Shown: piece by piece, positions 29,039 through 36,768 of the stretch
How the letters are laid out: each line of letters opens with the position of its first letter
How positions within the stretch are numbered: the stretch's first letter is position 1
Assembly (NCBI GenBank): GCA_037440765.1
Contig: JBBITL010000026.1
Coordinates: 1-51,944 of the forward strand
Length of the DNA stretch: 51,944 nt
Reading direction: 5' to 3'
Source: DTKY01 sp037440765
Lineage (GTDB): Bacteria > Acidobacteriota > Terriglobia > Bryobacterales > Bryobacteraceae
Translations under genes and position numbers: made by a program
Notes under the pieces: generated by a model
Database searches by the model: none
What the model was told of the DNA's origin: nothing
The model's input: only the letters and a program-made list of their open reading frames with translations

Positions 29039-29893
29039 ATGCGTTTGGCAACCTTTCGCCGGGGCGGCTCCGGGCCGGAAGCAGGCGCCGTCCGCGGCGA
29101 GCAGGTGGTGAGCCTCGCCGAAGCCGGATTCCCCGACATTCATTCGATCATCCGCGGCGGCCCCGAGGCGCTGGCGGCTGTCGATGCCTTCTGCTGGCGG
29201 CCGCCGGCTGCCGCTGTGGCGCCGCTGGCCGGAGTGCGGCTCATGGCGCCCATACCCAGGCCGCCGAAGCTGATCTGCGTGGGGCTCAACTACCGGGACC
29301 ACGCCGAAGAGACCGGGATGCAGATCCCCGCCACGCCGACCATATTCTGCAAGTTCCCCACCGCCGTCATCGGCCCGGGCGACGAAATAATCCTCCCGCG
29401 TTCCTCCACCAGGCCCGACTACGAGGCCGAGTTCGCCTTCGTCATCGGCAAGGGCGGCCGCCACATTGAAGCCGCCGCCTGGCGTGATCACGTCTTCGGT
29501 TACACCATCATCAACGACGTCAGCGCCCGGGACTACCAGATGGCCACCACCCAGTGGCTCATGGGCAAGACCTTCGACACCTTCGCGCCAATGGGGCCGT
29601 ATCTGACCACGGCGGACGAGGTGGCCGACCCGCACAGCCTCGACATATCGCTCGAGCTCAACGGCCGGCTCATGCAGAGTTCCAACACGCGGAACCTGAT
29701 CTTCGGAATCCCCGAGCTGGTGGCCTTCCTTTCGAGCGTGTTCACGCTGGAGCCGGGCGACGTGGTCTCGACGGGCACCCCCGCCGGGGTGGGATTCGTG
29801 CGCACGCCGCCGGTGTACCTCAAGCCCGGCGACGAGGTTGCGATCCGCGTCGAGGGGCTGGGGGAGCTGCGCAATCCGGCCGCCGGCGAGTAG
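29039..29893 (+). CDS. FAH family protein (second paralogue)
   Basis: A 284-residue fumarylacetoacetate-hydrolase-fold protein of the two-domain COG0179 type: N-terminal capping domain, then KLICVGLNYRDHAEETGMQ, the metal-binding YEAEFAFVIGKGGRHI and NDVSARDYQMATTQWLMGK, FDTFAPMGPYLTT, and LEPGDVVSTGTPAGVGF. Relatives include 2-hydroxyhepta-2,4-diene-1,7-dioate isomerases and ureidoglycolate-lyase-like enzymes; substrate unknown. It lies 24 bases after rpmB and 11 bases before the atpZ-like gene, all on the plus strand. It is clearly different from the shorter paralogue at 4337 (DLQKKD versus DYQMATTQW). Confidence 0.9.
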   Translation: MRLATFRRGGSGPEAGAVRGEQVVSLAEAGFPDIHSIIRGGPEALAAVDAFCWRPPAAAVAPLAGVRLMAPIPRPPKLICVGLNYRDHAEETGMQIPATPTIFCKFPTAVIGPGDEIILPRSSTRPDYEAEFAFVIGKGGRHIEAAAWRDHVFGYTIINDVSARDYQMATTQWLMGKTFDTFAPMGPYLTTADEVADPHSLDISLELNGRLMQSSNTRNLIFGIPELVAFLSSVFTLEPGDVVSTGTPAGVGFVRTPPVYLKPGDEVAIRVEGLGELRNPAAGE

Positions 29894-29904
29894 ACTCAGA
29901 TCAG

Positions 29905-30132
29905 GTGCCAACGCGGCGGCGCAGCTTCTACGTGCTGGTGGGGGAGTACACCTCGCTCGCCTTCCTGCTGCCGGCAGCCACGCTGGCCGGCTACGGGATC
30001 GGATACCTGCTGGACCGGGCCCTGGGCACGTCGTTCCTGAAGGTCGTATTCCTGCTGCTGGGCATTGCGGCGGGATTGGTGCAACTGATCCGGAAGGTTC
30101 TGCATGACACGAGCGGCGCTGACAACGGATGA
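29905..30132 (+). CDS. AtpZ/AtpI-type small F0F1-ATPase accessory membrane protein
   Basis: A 75-residue protein starting at GTG 29905, with two predicted membrane helices: LAFLLPAATLAGYGIGYLLD and LKVVFLLLGIAAGLVQLIRK. The GYGIGYLLD and GIAAGLVQLIRK pattern matches the AtpZ (ATPase gene 1/AtpQ) family that precedes atpI in many ATP synthase operons and may act in c-ring assembly. It overlaps the following atpI by 29 bases. The start codon is uncertain; there is no strong ribosome binding site, so coupling to the FAH gene is likely. Confidence 0.75.
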   Translation: MPTRRRSFYVLVGEYTSLAFLLPAATLAGYGIGYLLDRALGTSFLKVVFLLLGIAAGLVQLIRKVLHDTSGADNG

Positions 30133-30502
30133 ACTGCACTTCGACCGCGCCATGGGGCGCATCCGCCTGGCGATGTTGTTGCTCGGCCTTGGGGGGGCGC
30201 TGGCGGCCTGGCTTCTGTTTTCCTGGCGCCACGGGGCCGGTTTCCTGGCCGGCGCGCTCGCCTCGCTCGCCAACTTCCGGTGGCTGCATCACCTTACGGT
30301 CTCGCTGGGCCCGGGCGGCCGCGGCCTGCGGAGGCGCGTTATGTGGCTGCTCGTGCTGCGCTACCTGCTGTTGGGCGCGGCGGGCTATGTTATAGTGAGA
30401 ATCTTTGGATTGAACCTGGCTGCCGCGCTGGCCGGGCTGTTCGTCGCCGTGGCCGCGGTCCTCGCCGAGATCGTCTTCGAGCTTATTTATGCACGAGCAT
30501 GA
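30104..30502 (+). CDS. atpI: ATP synthase subunit I (AtpI)
   Basis: A 132-residue membrane protein of the ATP-synthase-I family: AMLLLGLGGALAAWLLFSW, FLAGALASLANFRWLHHLTV, then RRVMWLLVLRYLLLGAAGYV and LNLAAALAGLFVAVAAVLAE. The FRWLHHL region and four helices are typical of AtpI, which is needed for assembly of the c-ring. It overlaps atpZ-like (29 bases) and atpB (14 bases), so it is the middle gene of a coupled trio. Confidence 0.85.
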   Translation: MTRAALTTDELHFDRAMGRIRLAMLLLGLGGALAAWLLFSWRHGAGFLAGALASLANFRWLHHLTVSLGPGGRGLRRRVMWLLVLRYLLLGAAGYVIVRIFGLNLAAALAGLFVAVAAVLAEIVFELIYARA

Positions 30503-31226
30503 GCTGTGGATTACCGCTCTTTTCAATAAGTACCTGGCCGGCGTCGCCAACTGGATTCTCTCGATGGCGGGAGTGGCCGTCGAGCACCCCGATAAGCCCT
30601 GGGCCAATTTCATCGTGCTGCAAATTGTGGTGGCGCTGGTGGTGGTCGTGGTTTTCGCCATACTGCGCCCCCGGTTGTCGGTGGACCGGCCCGGGAAGAT
30701 GCAGCACGTCTTCGAGATCATCTACGGTTTCCTGGGCGGGCAGACCGACGAGGTGGTGGGACATCATGGACGCCGCTACCTGCACCTGTTCGCGTCCATT
30801 TTCCTGTTCGTGCTGATGGGAAACCTGCTTGGCACGATTCCCTCGTTCGAGTCGCCGACGATGTTTCCGCCGGTGCCGCTTGGAATCGCCCTGGTGTCGT
30901 TCTGCTACTACAACCTGATGGGGCTGCAGGCGCAGGGGGTGGGTGGATACCTGAAGCACTTTTGCGGTCCTCTGCCGCTGATGGCGCCGCTCATGATCCC
31001 CATCGAGATCATAAGCCACGTGGGCCGGCTGCTCTCGCTCACCGTCCGTCTCTACGCCAACATGTTCGCCGGCGAGCAGGTGACGCTGGTGTTCATCAGC
31101 CTGGTCCCGCTGGTGGTGCCGGCCGTGTTCATGGGCCTGCACGTCTTCGTGTCGTTCCTCCAGGCGTTCGTTTTCGCGCTGCTGACCATGATCTACCTGT
31201 CGAGCGCCGTCTCCCACGAACACTAG
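30489..31226 (+). CDS. atpB: ATP synthase F0 subunit a
   Basis: Proton channel half of the ATP synthase stator, 245 residues with five to six membrane helices. The essential arginine is in RLYANMFAGEQV, and FVSFLQAFVFALLTMIYLSS carries the conserved Q; IYGFLGGQTDEVVGHHGRR and IPSFESPTMFPPVPLGIA are also subunit-a hallmarks. It overlaps atpI by 14 bases and is followed by palindromic repeat B and a thioesterase instead of atpE, so the rest of the ATP synthase genes are elsewhere. Confidence 0.95.
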   Translation: MHEHELWITALFNKYLAGVANWILSMAGVAVEHPDKPWANFIVLQIVVALVVVVVFAILRPRLSVDRPGKMQHVFEIIYGFLGGQTDEVVGHHGRRYLHLFASIFLFVLMGNLLGTIPSFESPTMFPPVPLGIALVSFCYYNLMGLQAQGVGGYLKHFCGPLPLMAPLMIPIEIISHVGRLLSLTVRLYANMFAGEQVTLVFISLVPLVVPAVFMGLHVFVSFLQAFVFALLTMIYLSSAVSHEH

Positions 31227-31244
31227 CGCCGCGATGACGAGCAT

Positions 31245-31308
31245 CCGCTCCCTGATGGTCGCGGTTCGGTGCGGAGCCTCACACGGAACCGCGAGCGTCA
31301 GTGAGCGG
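31245..31308. repeat. Palindromic intergenic repeat, copy B (after atpB)
   Basis: A near-perfect inverted repeat: left arm 31245-31273 and right arm 31280-31308, each 29 bases, with a 6-base loop. The arms read CCGCTC, CTGA, TCGCGGTTC and their complements, matching copies A, C and D. It starts 18 bases after the atpB stop and ends 8 bases before the next gene's GTG start, and the run of G next to its right arm (GGGGGCTCAA) serves as the thioesterase ribosome binding site. Confidence 0.75.
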
Positions 31309-31316
31309 GGGCTCAA

Positions 31317-31727
31317 GTGAGCGACGCGCCGCCCATCTTCGAGCTCGCCGTCACGGTCAAGCCGGAAGACATCGACGAACTCGGTCACGCGAACAACGTC
31401 ACCTACCTCCGCTGGGTGCAGGATGCCGCGGTGGCGCACTGGCGGTCGGCCGCGCCCGCCGAGGACCAAGCCAAACTCGTCTGGGTGGTGGTGCGCCACG
31501 AGATCGACTACAAGCAGCCGGCCCTGCCGGGCGACGAGATCCTCGCCAGAACATGGGTTGGAAGCGCCACCCGCATCACGTTTGAACGCCACACGGAACT
31601 GGTTCGCGCGGGCGACTGGAGCTTGCTCGCCAGGGCGCGTACGCTCTGGTGCCCGCTCGACGCACGCTCCGGCAAGCCCACCGCGGTCAGCCCGGAAGTC
31701 CGGGCGCGGTTTTCGACACCGGCCTAG
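31317..31727 (+). CDS. Acyl-CoA thioesterase, hotdog fold (4HBT/FatA-like)
   Basis: A 136-residue single hotdog domain. The active-site region is DIDELGHANNVTYLRWVQ (DxxGHxNNxxY), followed by VWVVVRHEIDYKQPALPGDE and the strand RITFERHTELVRAG, the 4-hydroxybenzoyl-CoA-thioesterase/YbgC-like class that hydrolyses short acyl-CoA thioesters. Start GTG 31317 has GGGGG 5 bases upstream, contributed by the edge of repeat B. It faces the minus-strand NRAMP-like gene, ending 6 bases before it. Confidence 0.88.
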   Translation: MSDAPPIFELAVTVKPEDIDELGHANNVTYLRWVQDAAVAHWRSAAPAEDQAKLVWVVVRHEIDYKQPALPGDEILARTWVGSATRITFERHTELVRAGDWSLLARARTLWCPLDARSGKPTAVSPEVRARFSTPA

Positions 31728-31733
31728 GCGCTT

Positions 31734-32978
31734 TCACCCCGCCCAAAGGTCCCGCAGCGTGATGCCCACCAGCGCCAGCGTCAGGCCGATCAGGACCGCC
31801 ACCGCCAGCCAGCCGGCCGCGTTGTAGCCGCGGGAGTTGGTCCACTCCCCCATCAGCTTCTTCCTGTTCACCAGCAGCATCATGAATATCAGTATGAACG
31901 GCAGCAACACCCCGTTGATCACCTGCGAAAACAGGATCACCTTCACCAGCGGCAGGCCCGGCGCCAGCACGAACCCGGCGCCGATCACGATCAGCAGCGT
32001 GAACAGCCAGTAGAAGACCGGCGCTTCCCGGAACCGGCGGTTGACGCCGGACTCGAAGCCCAGCCCCTCGCACACCGTGTACGCGGTGGACAGCGGCAGG
32101 ATGCAGGCCGCGAACAGCGAGGCGTTGAACAGGCCCGCCGCGAACAGCAGGAAGGCGTAGTCGCCGAAGGGCCGCAGGCCCAGGGCGGCGTCGGCCGCGC
32201 CGGCGATGTCCCTGGGCGCCGTCGTCCAGATGGTCCCAGCGCAGGCCACGATGATGAAAAAGGCGATCACCGTCATGGCCACACACCCCACTATCACTTC
32301 AATGCGGGACTCGGCGTACTCCTTGGCCGTCACGCCCTTCTCCACCACGGCGGCCTGCAAGTAAAACTGCATCCAGGGCGCGATGGAGGTTCCCACGATG
32401 CCGATGACGATGGTGATGTAGGCCGGGTCCAGCATCATCACCGGACGCACGCTGTAGATGGCGGCCTCGGTCCAGTTGGGCCGGACCAGGATGCCGGAGA
32501 CGATGTAGCACACGTACAACGAAGAGGCGAACAGGAACACCTTCTCGACGCTCCGGTAGGTCCCCTTGACCACCAGCAGCCAGACCGCCGCGGCTCCCAG
32601 CGGCACCGAGACGTACCGGCTGATGTGGAACAGCTCGAGCGACGTGGCGATGCCGGCGAAGTTGGCCATAACGTTGGTGAGATTGGTGGCGACCAGCGCC
32701 GCCATTACCAGAAAGGTGACGCGCAGCCCGAATTCCTCGCGGATAAGGTCCGAGAGGCCCTTGCCGGTGACCGCCCCCATGCGCGCGCACATCTCCTGCG
32801 TGACCACCAGCAGGACGGTCACCGGCAGCAGCGTCCACAGCGGAAGATACCCCCACCGGGCACCGGCCTGCGAGTAGGTGTATATGCCGCCGGCGTCATT
32901 GTCCACCATGGCCGTGATGAAGCCCGGCCCGATCACGGAGAAGAACACGGCGATGTGGTGGCGGAATCGTTTGAACAT
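31734..32978 (-). CDS. NRAMP-fold divalent metal transporter, divergent binding site
   Basis: A 414-residue, 11-helix NRAMP (SLC11) family protein: VIGPGFITAMVDNDAGGIYT (helix 1), TQEMCARMGAVTGKGLSDLI, ALVATNLTNVMANFAGIATS, and helix 6 IGIVGTSIAPWMQFYLQ. In classical MntH helix 1 has DPGN and helix 6 has a Met-Pro-His; here they read D28-A-G-G31 and A200-P-W, so the Asn and Met that bind Mn/Fe are replaced while the Asp is kept. This points to a non-classical metal, possibly Mg. The gene is 12 bases after the soluble PRC/MgtE_N/CBS gene, with which it likely works. Confidence 0.88.
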   Translation of the reverse strand: MFKRFRHHIAVFFSVIGPGFITAMVDNDAGGIYTYSQAGARWGYLPLWTLLPVTVLLVVTQEMCARMGAVTGKGLSDLIREEFGLRVTFLVMAALVATNLTNVMANFAGIATSLELFHISRYVSVPLGAAAVWLLVVKGTYRSVEKVFLFASSLYVCYIVSGILVRPNWTEAAIYSVRPVMMLDPAYITIVIGIVGTSIAPWMQFYLQAAVVEKGVTAKEYAESRIEVIVGCVAMTVIAFFIIVACAGTIWTTAPRDIAGAADAALGLRPFGDYAFLLFAAGLFNASLFAACILPLSTAYTVCEGLGFESGVNRRFREAPVFYWLFTLLIVIGAGFVLAPGLPLVKVILFSQVINGVLLPFILIFMMLLVNRKKLMGEWTNSRGYNAAGWLAVAVLIGLTLALVGITLRDLWAG

Positions 32979-32990
32979 GGCTCGCGGCGC

Positions 32991-34232
32991 CTACCTGTTT
33001 CTCAACACGGATATGATGTCATCGGCCGTGATCACGCCAGCCAGACGGCCTTCCTCGTCCGCCACGGGCAGCGTCAGGAGGTTGTACTTGTCGAACAGTT
33101 CTATCACCCGCTTGTGGCCCTCCTCGGCCGGGACCTGAATCAGAGGGTCCAGGCTGAGCCCTTTCAGCTGTGCCGAAGGCTCGGCGACAAACAGCCGCGC
33201 CACGGGCACCGCCCCCGCCAGCCGGCCCTCGCCGTCTGTCAGGAACAGCGTGTTCAGGGTCTCCAGCAGCTCCTCGTTGCCCTTCAGGGCGGCGATGGCG
33301 TCGGCCACCGTGGCGCGCTCGTGGAGGTGGACGTACTCGGTGTTCATCAGCCCTCCGGCGGTGTCCTCCTCGAACTCCAGCAGTTCCTGCACCTCGGCCT
33401 TGGGCTCGGTTTCCATCTCCTCGAGGATCTCCTCGGAGGTCTCCTTCTCCAGTTCGGCGAGCGCGTCGGCGGCTTCGTCCGGCGCCATTTCCTCCACAAT
33501 GTCGGCGGCCTTCTCGGCGTCCAGCGACTCCAGGATGCTGGCCTGCATCCGGGGGTCCACCTCGGACAGGGTCTCGGCCGCCACCTCGCTGTCGATGGCG
33601 CTGAAAATGGCCTCGCGGTCCTCCGGGGCCAGTTCCTCGACGATGTCGGCCAGATCGGCCGGGTGCATCTTCTCCAGCAGCGCGTGCGAGATGTTCAGCC
33701 GCAGGCGGCGCTGCGGGTCGGCCTCGACGATGCTGCAAAACTCCCAGCGGATGGAGTTCGGCGGGATGGGACTCTGGAGTCTGCGGACCAACCGCGGCGG
33801 AATGATCCCCTGGCACAGGCGCCGGAAGATGCTGCGCAGCCCTACGTCCACCTCCAGGACCTTCAACACATCGCGCCCGTTCTCCCGGGCGTGCGCGAAG
33901 GTCACGTCGGTGACCCGGACCACTTTGCGGCCGGAGACGTCGATGATCTGCTGATCCAGCAGGTCGCGCACCAGGCGCAGCATGTACTCGTCGGAGTGGT
34001 AGGGAGTGAGGACTTCGTCCTGGAGGTAGATGCCGTCAAGCGAGATGGAGCGGATCTGGTCGTGTCGCACCGTCAGCCAGGCCCAGCCGCCTCCCACCAG
34101 GTAGCGGTCCACCCGGACGGCGTCGATCAGCGGCACCAGGGCGGCGTCCTTGACCCGGCCGATGCGGTGGCCGCGGGTATCGCACACCTTGAGCCCCACG
34201 AGCTCCGTAAGATACAGCAGGGTCTCCGCCAT
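32991..34232 (-). CDS. Soluble PRC-barrel/MgtE_N/CBS protein, putative metal sensor of the NRAMP-like transporter
   Basis: A 413-residue protein with no membrane helices. Residues about 1-130 look like one or two PRC-barrel-like modules (LVGLKVCDTRGHRIGRVKD; IIDVSGRKVVRVTDVTFA). Then follows the MgtE intracellular N domain (ALLEKMHPADLADIVEELAP, EKAADIVEEMAPDEAADAL) and the MgtE linker EDTAGGLMNTEYVHLHE, and two CBS motifs ending DKYNLLTLPVADEEGRLAGV. This is the complete cytosolic Mg-sensing part of MgtE without its membrane channel. Its stop is 12 bases before the NRAMP-like gene, suggesting that the sensor gates a different transporter. Confidence 0.9.
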   Translation of the reverse strand: MAETLLYLTELVGLKVCDTRGHRIGRVKDAALVPLIDAVRVDRYLVGGGWAWLTVRHDQIRSISLDGIYLQDEVLTPYHSDEYMLRLVRDLLDQQIIDVSGRKVVRVTDVTFAHARENGRDVLKVLEVDVGLRSIFRRLCQGIIPPRLVRRLQSPIPPNSIRWEFCSIVEADPQRRLRLNISHALLEKMHPADLADIVEELAPEDREAIFSAIDSEVAAETLSEVDPRMQASILESLDAEKAADIVEEMAPDEAADALAELEKETSEEILEEMETEPKAEVQELLEFEEDTAGGLMNTEYVHLHERATVADAIAALKGNEELLETLNTLFLTDGEGRLAGAVPVARLFVAEPSAQLKGLSLDPLIQVPAEEGHKRVIELFDKYNLLTLPVADEEGRLAGVITADDIISVLRNR

Positions 34233-34253
34233 CCAGAATCTTCCGCCTTAACC

Positions 34254-34272
34254 GGGTGCGTAGCGCGCACCC
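34254..34272. repeat. Short hairpin upstream of the PRC/MgtE_N/CBS gene
   Basis: GGGTGCG and CGCACCC (7-base stem, 5-base loop) lie between this minus-strand gene and the divergent relic region, in its 5' leader. It may affect leader structure; no known riboswitch is recognised. Confidence 0.35.
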
Positions 34273-34339
34273 TGGGCGTCTCTCGACCAGCGGGCCGGCT
34301 GCGGTGCGCTCTACATGACTGGTGCTGCCAAACTCCACT

Positions 34340-34945
34340 ATGACTCATCGCCGCTCGCTTAGGCAAGGTGTTTTTGGCGCTAAGACGGGAGACTTCTATC
34401 CTGTGCCCGGCCCACTCCAGTTCGCAGCCCTGAGCTGCTACCGGCTCGCCGCGAAGACCATCGGTGTCTGTCTGGGAAGCCACGAGATCGCCGAGAGCGT
34501 CTATGTGCACCGTAGCGTCGCTACGGGGGAGGTCTCATTCGGCCGAAGCGACATTGACCTGCTGATGGTAGTGCGGCAACCGGACTCCGGCTCCGCCGGC
34601 GGCCCGGAACCGGACGTGACCCGGAGACAGGCGCAACTGCGCGCGCGCCGCGATGCGACCGGCGCCGGGCTGGTGGACCTGGCCATTCATCCGGAGCGGG
34701 CTCCTGACTTTGTCTTCGGAATGGCCAAGCGGCTGCATGACCAACTCCTCCCGCCGCTCAAGCCTCTCCGCTCCCCGCTTGTCTTCCGGGCCCCGATGCC
34801 GCCGGGCCTTTTTGAGCTCCTCTTCGTGATCCTCCCGGGCGGCGGCTCTACCCCGCCCGCCGAGGCGTACCAGCCGTTTCCGTTCATTGCGTCGCCGGAG
34901 CTGCTGCACCTGTATTGTCACTACGCCAATCCTTTCGTCATGAGC
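34340..34945 (+). pseudogene. Nucleotidyltransferase-like protein, truncated
   Basis: From ATG 34340 the reading frame gives LSCYRLAAKTIGVCLGSHEI, then ESVYVHRSVATGEVSFGRSD followed by IDLLMVV, a nucleotidyltransferase-fold core (a serine after a hydrophobic strand and DxD-like SDIDL). It continues to LYCHYANPFVMSW and then runs into unrelated composition at about 34945, where a minus-strand MFS fragment begins. The substrate-binding C-terminal part is missing. Activity is doubtful. No clear ribosome binding site. Confidence 0.65.
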
Positions 34946-35300
34946 TGGACACCCGGCTCGCGTGACCGCCGACGAACACTTGCAGGATCCAGGTGCCTGT
35001 CAGGGGCAGCAGCGGAGCCGCCATGCAGACCGCCCCGAAGCCGAACCGGTCCACCGCCAGCCCGATTAGCGGGGAGAAGACCGCCTGGGTCGCCGCGCTT
35101 GTGGAGATGAGCAGCGAAACGGCAAACGCGGCGTTCCGCGCCCCGAACAGGTCCGGAGGCAGGACGGTAATGCTGTTCAGGATGCTCTGGAACGCCAGGA
35201 TGCTCACGCCGATGGCCGCCACCGCCAGGGCCGGCGTGGGCATGAACGGCACCGCGCGGCCGGCCTGCTCCTGAAGAGCTACGCAACCATGCTCACCGTG
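34938..35300 (-). pseudogene. MFS transporter, C-terminal fragment
   Basis: On the minus strand the frame reads FMPTPALAVAAIGVSILAFQ, SILNSITVLPPDLFGARNAA, FAVSLLISTSAATQAVFSPL and IGLAVDRFGFGAVCMAAPLL, then GTWILQVF, which resembles the last helices of an MFS anion:cation-symporter-type transporter (LPPDLF before the last helices, LAVDRFG loop). The N-terminal nine or so helices are absent, cut at about 35300 where a plus-strand permease fragment begins. The C-terminus ends inside the nucleotidyltransferase relic. Confidence 0.65.
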
Positions 35301-35752
35301 ACCAGCCCCTGATCAATACGCGTTCGATGCAGAACTTCATCGAGGAGTCCCTGACCGCTCCCAAGTTCATCACCGTAATGCTGGCCATCTTCGCTGCCAT
35401 TGCCATGACCATGGCGGCCATGGGCATCTATGGTGTGGTCTCCTATTCCGTGGAGCGGCGCACCCAGGAGTTCGGCCTGCGCATGGCTTTGGGCGCCCGT
35501 ACGGCGGCTGTCATTCGGCTGGTCCTCAGGCAGGCAGTGTGGCTGATACTGATCGGCACGAAGATCGGCGTGCCCACGGCCGCCGCCACCACACGACTGC
35601 TGCGGGCATACATGGTCGGCGTCGGCCCGCGTGACCCTGTGACGTTCGTGCTCGTCCCCTTGTTGATGGCAATGGTGGCCCTCCTGGCCAGCTACGTCCC
35701 CGCCCGCCGCGCCACCCGCGTCGACCCCGTCACCGCGTTGCGGTACGAATAG
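35298..35752 (+). pseudogene. ABC permease (MacB/FtsX, acidobacterial duplicated orphan permease type), C-terminal fragment
   Basis: The plus-strand frame, starting DQPLINTRSMQNFIEESLTA, goes on MTMAAMGIYGVVSYSVERRT, QEFGLRMALGARTAAVIRLV, DPVTFVLVPLLMAMVALLAS and YVPARRATRVDPVTALRYE. That is the last FtsX domain of the large permeases found in many copies in Acidobacteriota. The first roughly 600-700 residues are missing, so it is a relic. ATG at 35327 is internal and no ribosome binding site fits a new start. It supports the taxonomic assignment. Confidence 0.8.
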
Positions 35753-35804
35753 TCCCGGGGCGCGGGCGCCCGCTACAATTGTGGAATCGGGGAACAACCA
35801 CTTC

Positions 35805-36764
35805 ATGCAGACCAGACAACTCGGCAACAGCGACATCATGATCACGCCCATCGGCGTGGGCGCCTGGGCCATGGGAGGGGGAGGCTGGCAGTTCGCCTGG
35901 GGGCCCCAAGATGACGGCCAGTCGATAGAGGCCATTCACGCCGCCCTTGACGCCGGCATCAACTGGATCGACACGGCGGCCGTCTACGGCCTGGGCCACT
36001 CGGAGGAGATCGTGGCCCGCGCCCTGGCCGGGCGCTCCACGCGTCCCTATGTCTTCACCAAGTGCGAGCGGGTGTGGGACGACAACGGCAAGATCGGCGG
36101 GAGCCTCAAGCGCGACTCCATCCGCGGCGAGCTTGAGTGCAGCCTGCGCCGCCTGAAGGTGGACGTCATCGACCTCTACCAGATCCACTGGCCGCAGCCC
36201 GACGAGGACATCGAAGAAGGGTGGGAGACCATGGCGGAGCTGAAGCGCGAGGGCAAGGTGCGCTGGATCGGCGTGTCCAACTTCAGCCGGTCTCAGATGG
36301 AGCGCGCGGCGAAGATCGCTCCAATCACGTCGCTTCAGCCGCCCTATTCCATCGTCTCTCCGGAGATCGAGGCGGCCGAACTCCCCTACTGCCTGGAGAA
36401 CAACATTGGCGTACTGGCGTACTCGCCCATGAAGTCCGGCCTGCTGACCGGGAAGATGACGCGCGAGCGCATCGCCGCCATGCCCGCCGACGACTTCCGC
36501 CAGCGCACGCCCCACTTCCAGGAGCCGCGGCTCACCCGCAACCTCGAGCTGGTGGAGTTGCTGCGCGGGATCGGCGCGCGCCACGGCTGCTCACCCGGCG
36601 AGGTGGCCATCGCCTGGACCCTGCGGCATCCCGCCGTGACGGCGGCCATCGTGGGCCTGCGCTCCCGCGCCCAGTTCGAGGGCATCCGCAAGGCCATCGA
36701 CTTCCGCCTCAGCACGGAGGAGGTCTCAGAGATAGACGGTTTCATGGCCGCGAACCCCGTCTGA
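35805..36764 (+). CDS. Aldo/keto reductase
   Basis: A 319-residue NADPH-dependent oxidoreductase of the AKR superfamily. The N-terminus MQTRQLGNSDIMITPIGVGA is AKR-like; the catalytic Asp/Tyr are in NWIDTAAVYGLGHSEEIV, Lys and His in TKCERVW and YQIHWPQPDEDIEEGW, and the NADPH-binding end in GVSNFSRSQMERA and VGLRSRAQFEGIRKAI. Start ATG 35805 is preferred to GTG 35781. TACAAT (35774-35779) may be the -10. It ends 4 bases before the PL11 lyase gene, so the two are probably co-transcribed, which hints at a role in oligosaccharide or aldehyde metabolism. Confidence 0.9.
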   Translation: MQTRQLGNSDIMITPIGVGAWAMGGGGWQFAWGPQDDGQSIEAIHAALDAGINWIDTAAVYGLGHSEEIVARALAGRSTRPYVFTKCERVWDDNGKIGGSLKRDSIRGELECSLRRLKVDVIDLYQIHWPQPDEDIEEGWETMAELKREGKVRWIGVSNFSRSQMERAAKIAPITSLQPPYSIVSPEIEAAELPYCLENNIGVLAYSPMKSGLLTGKMTRERIAAMPADDFRQRTPHFQEPRLTRNLELVELLRGIGARHGCSPGEVAIAWTLRHPAVTAAIVGLRSRAQFEGIRKAIDFRLSTEEVSEIDGFMAANPV

Positions 36765-36768
36765 ACCC

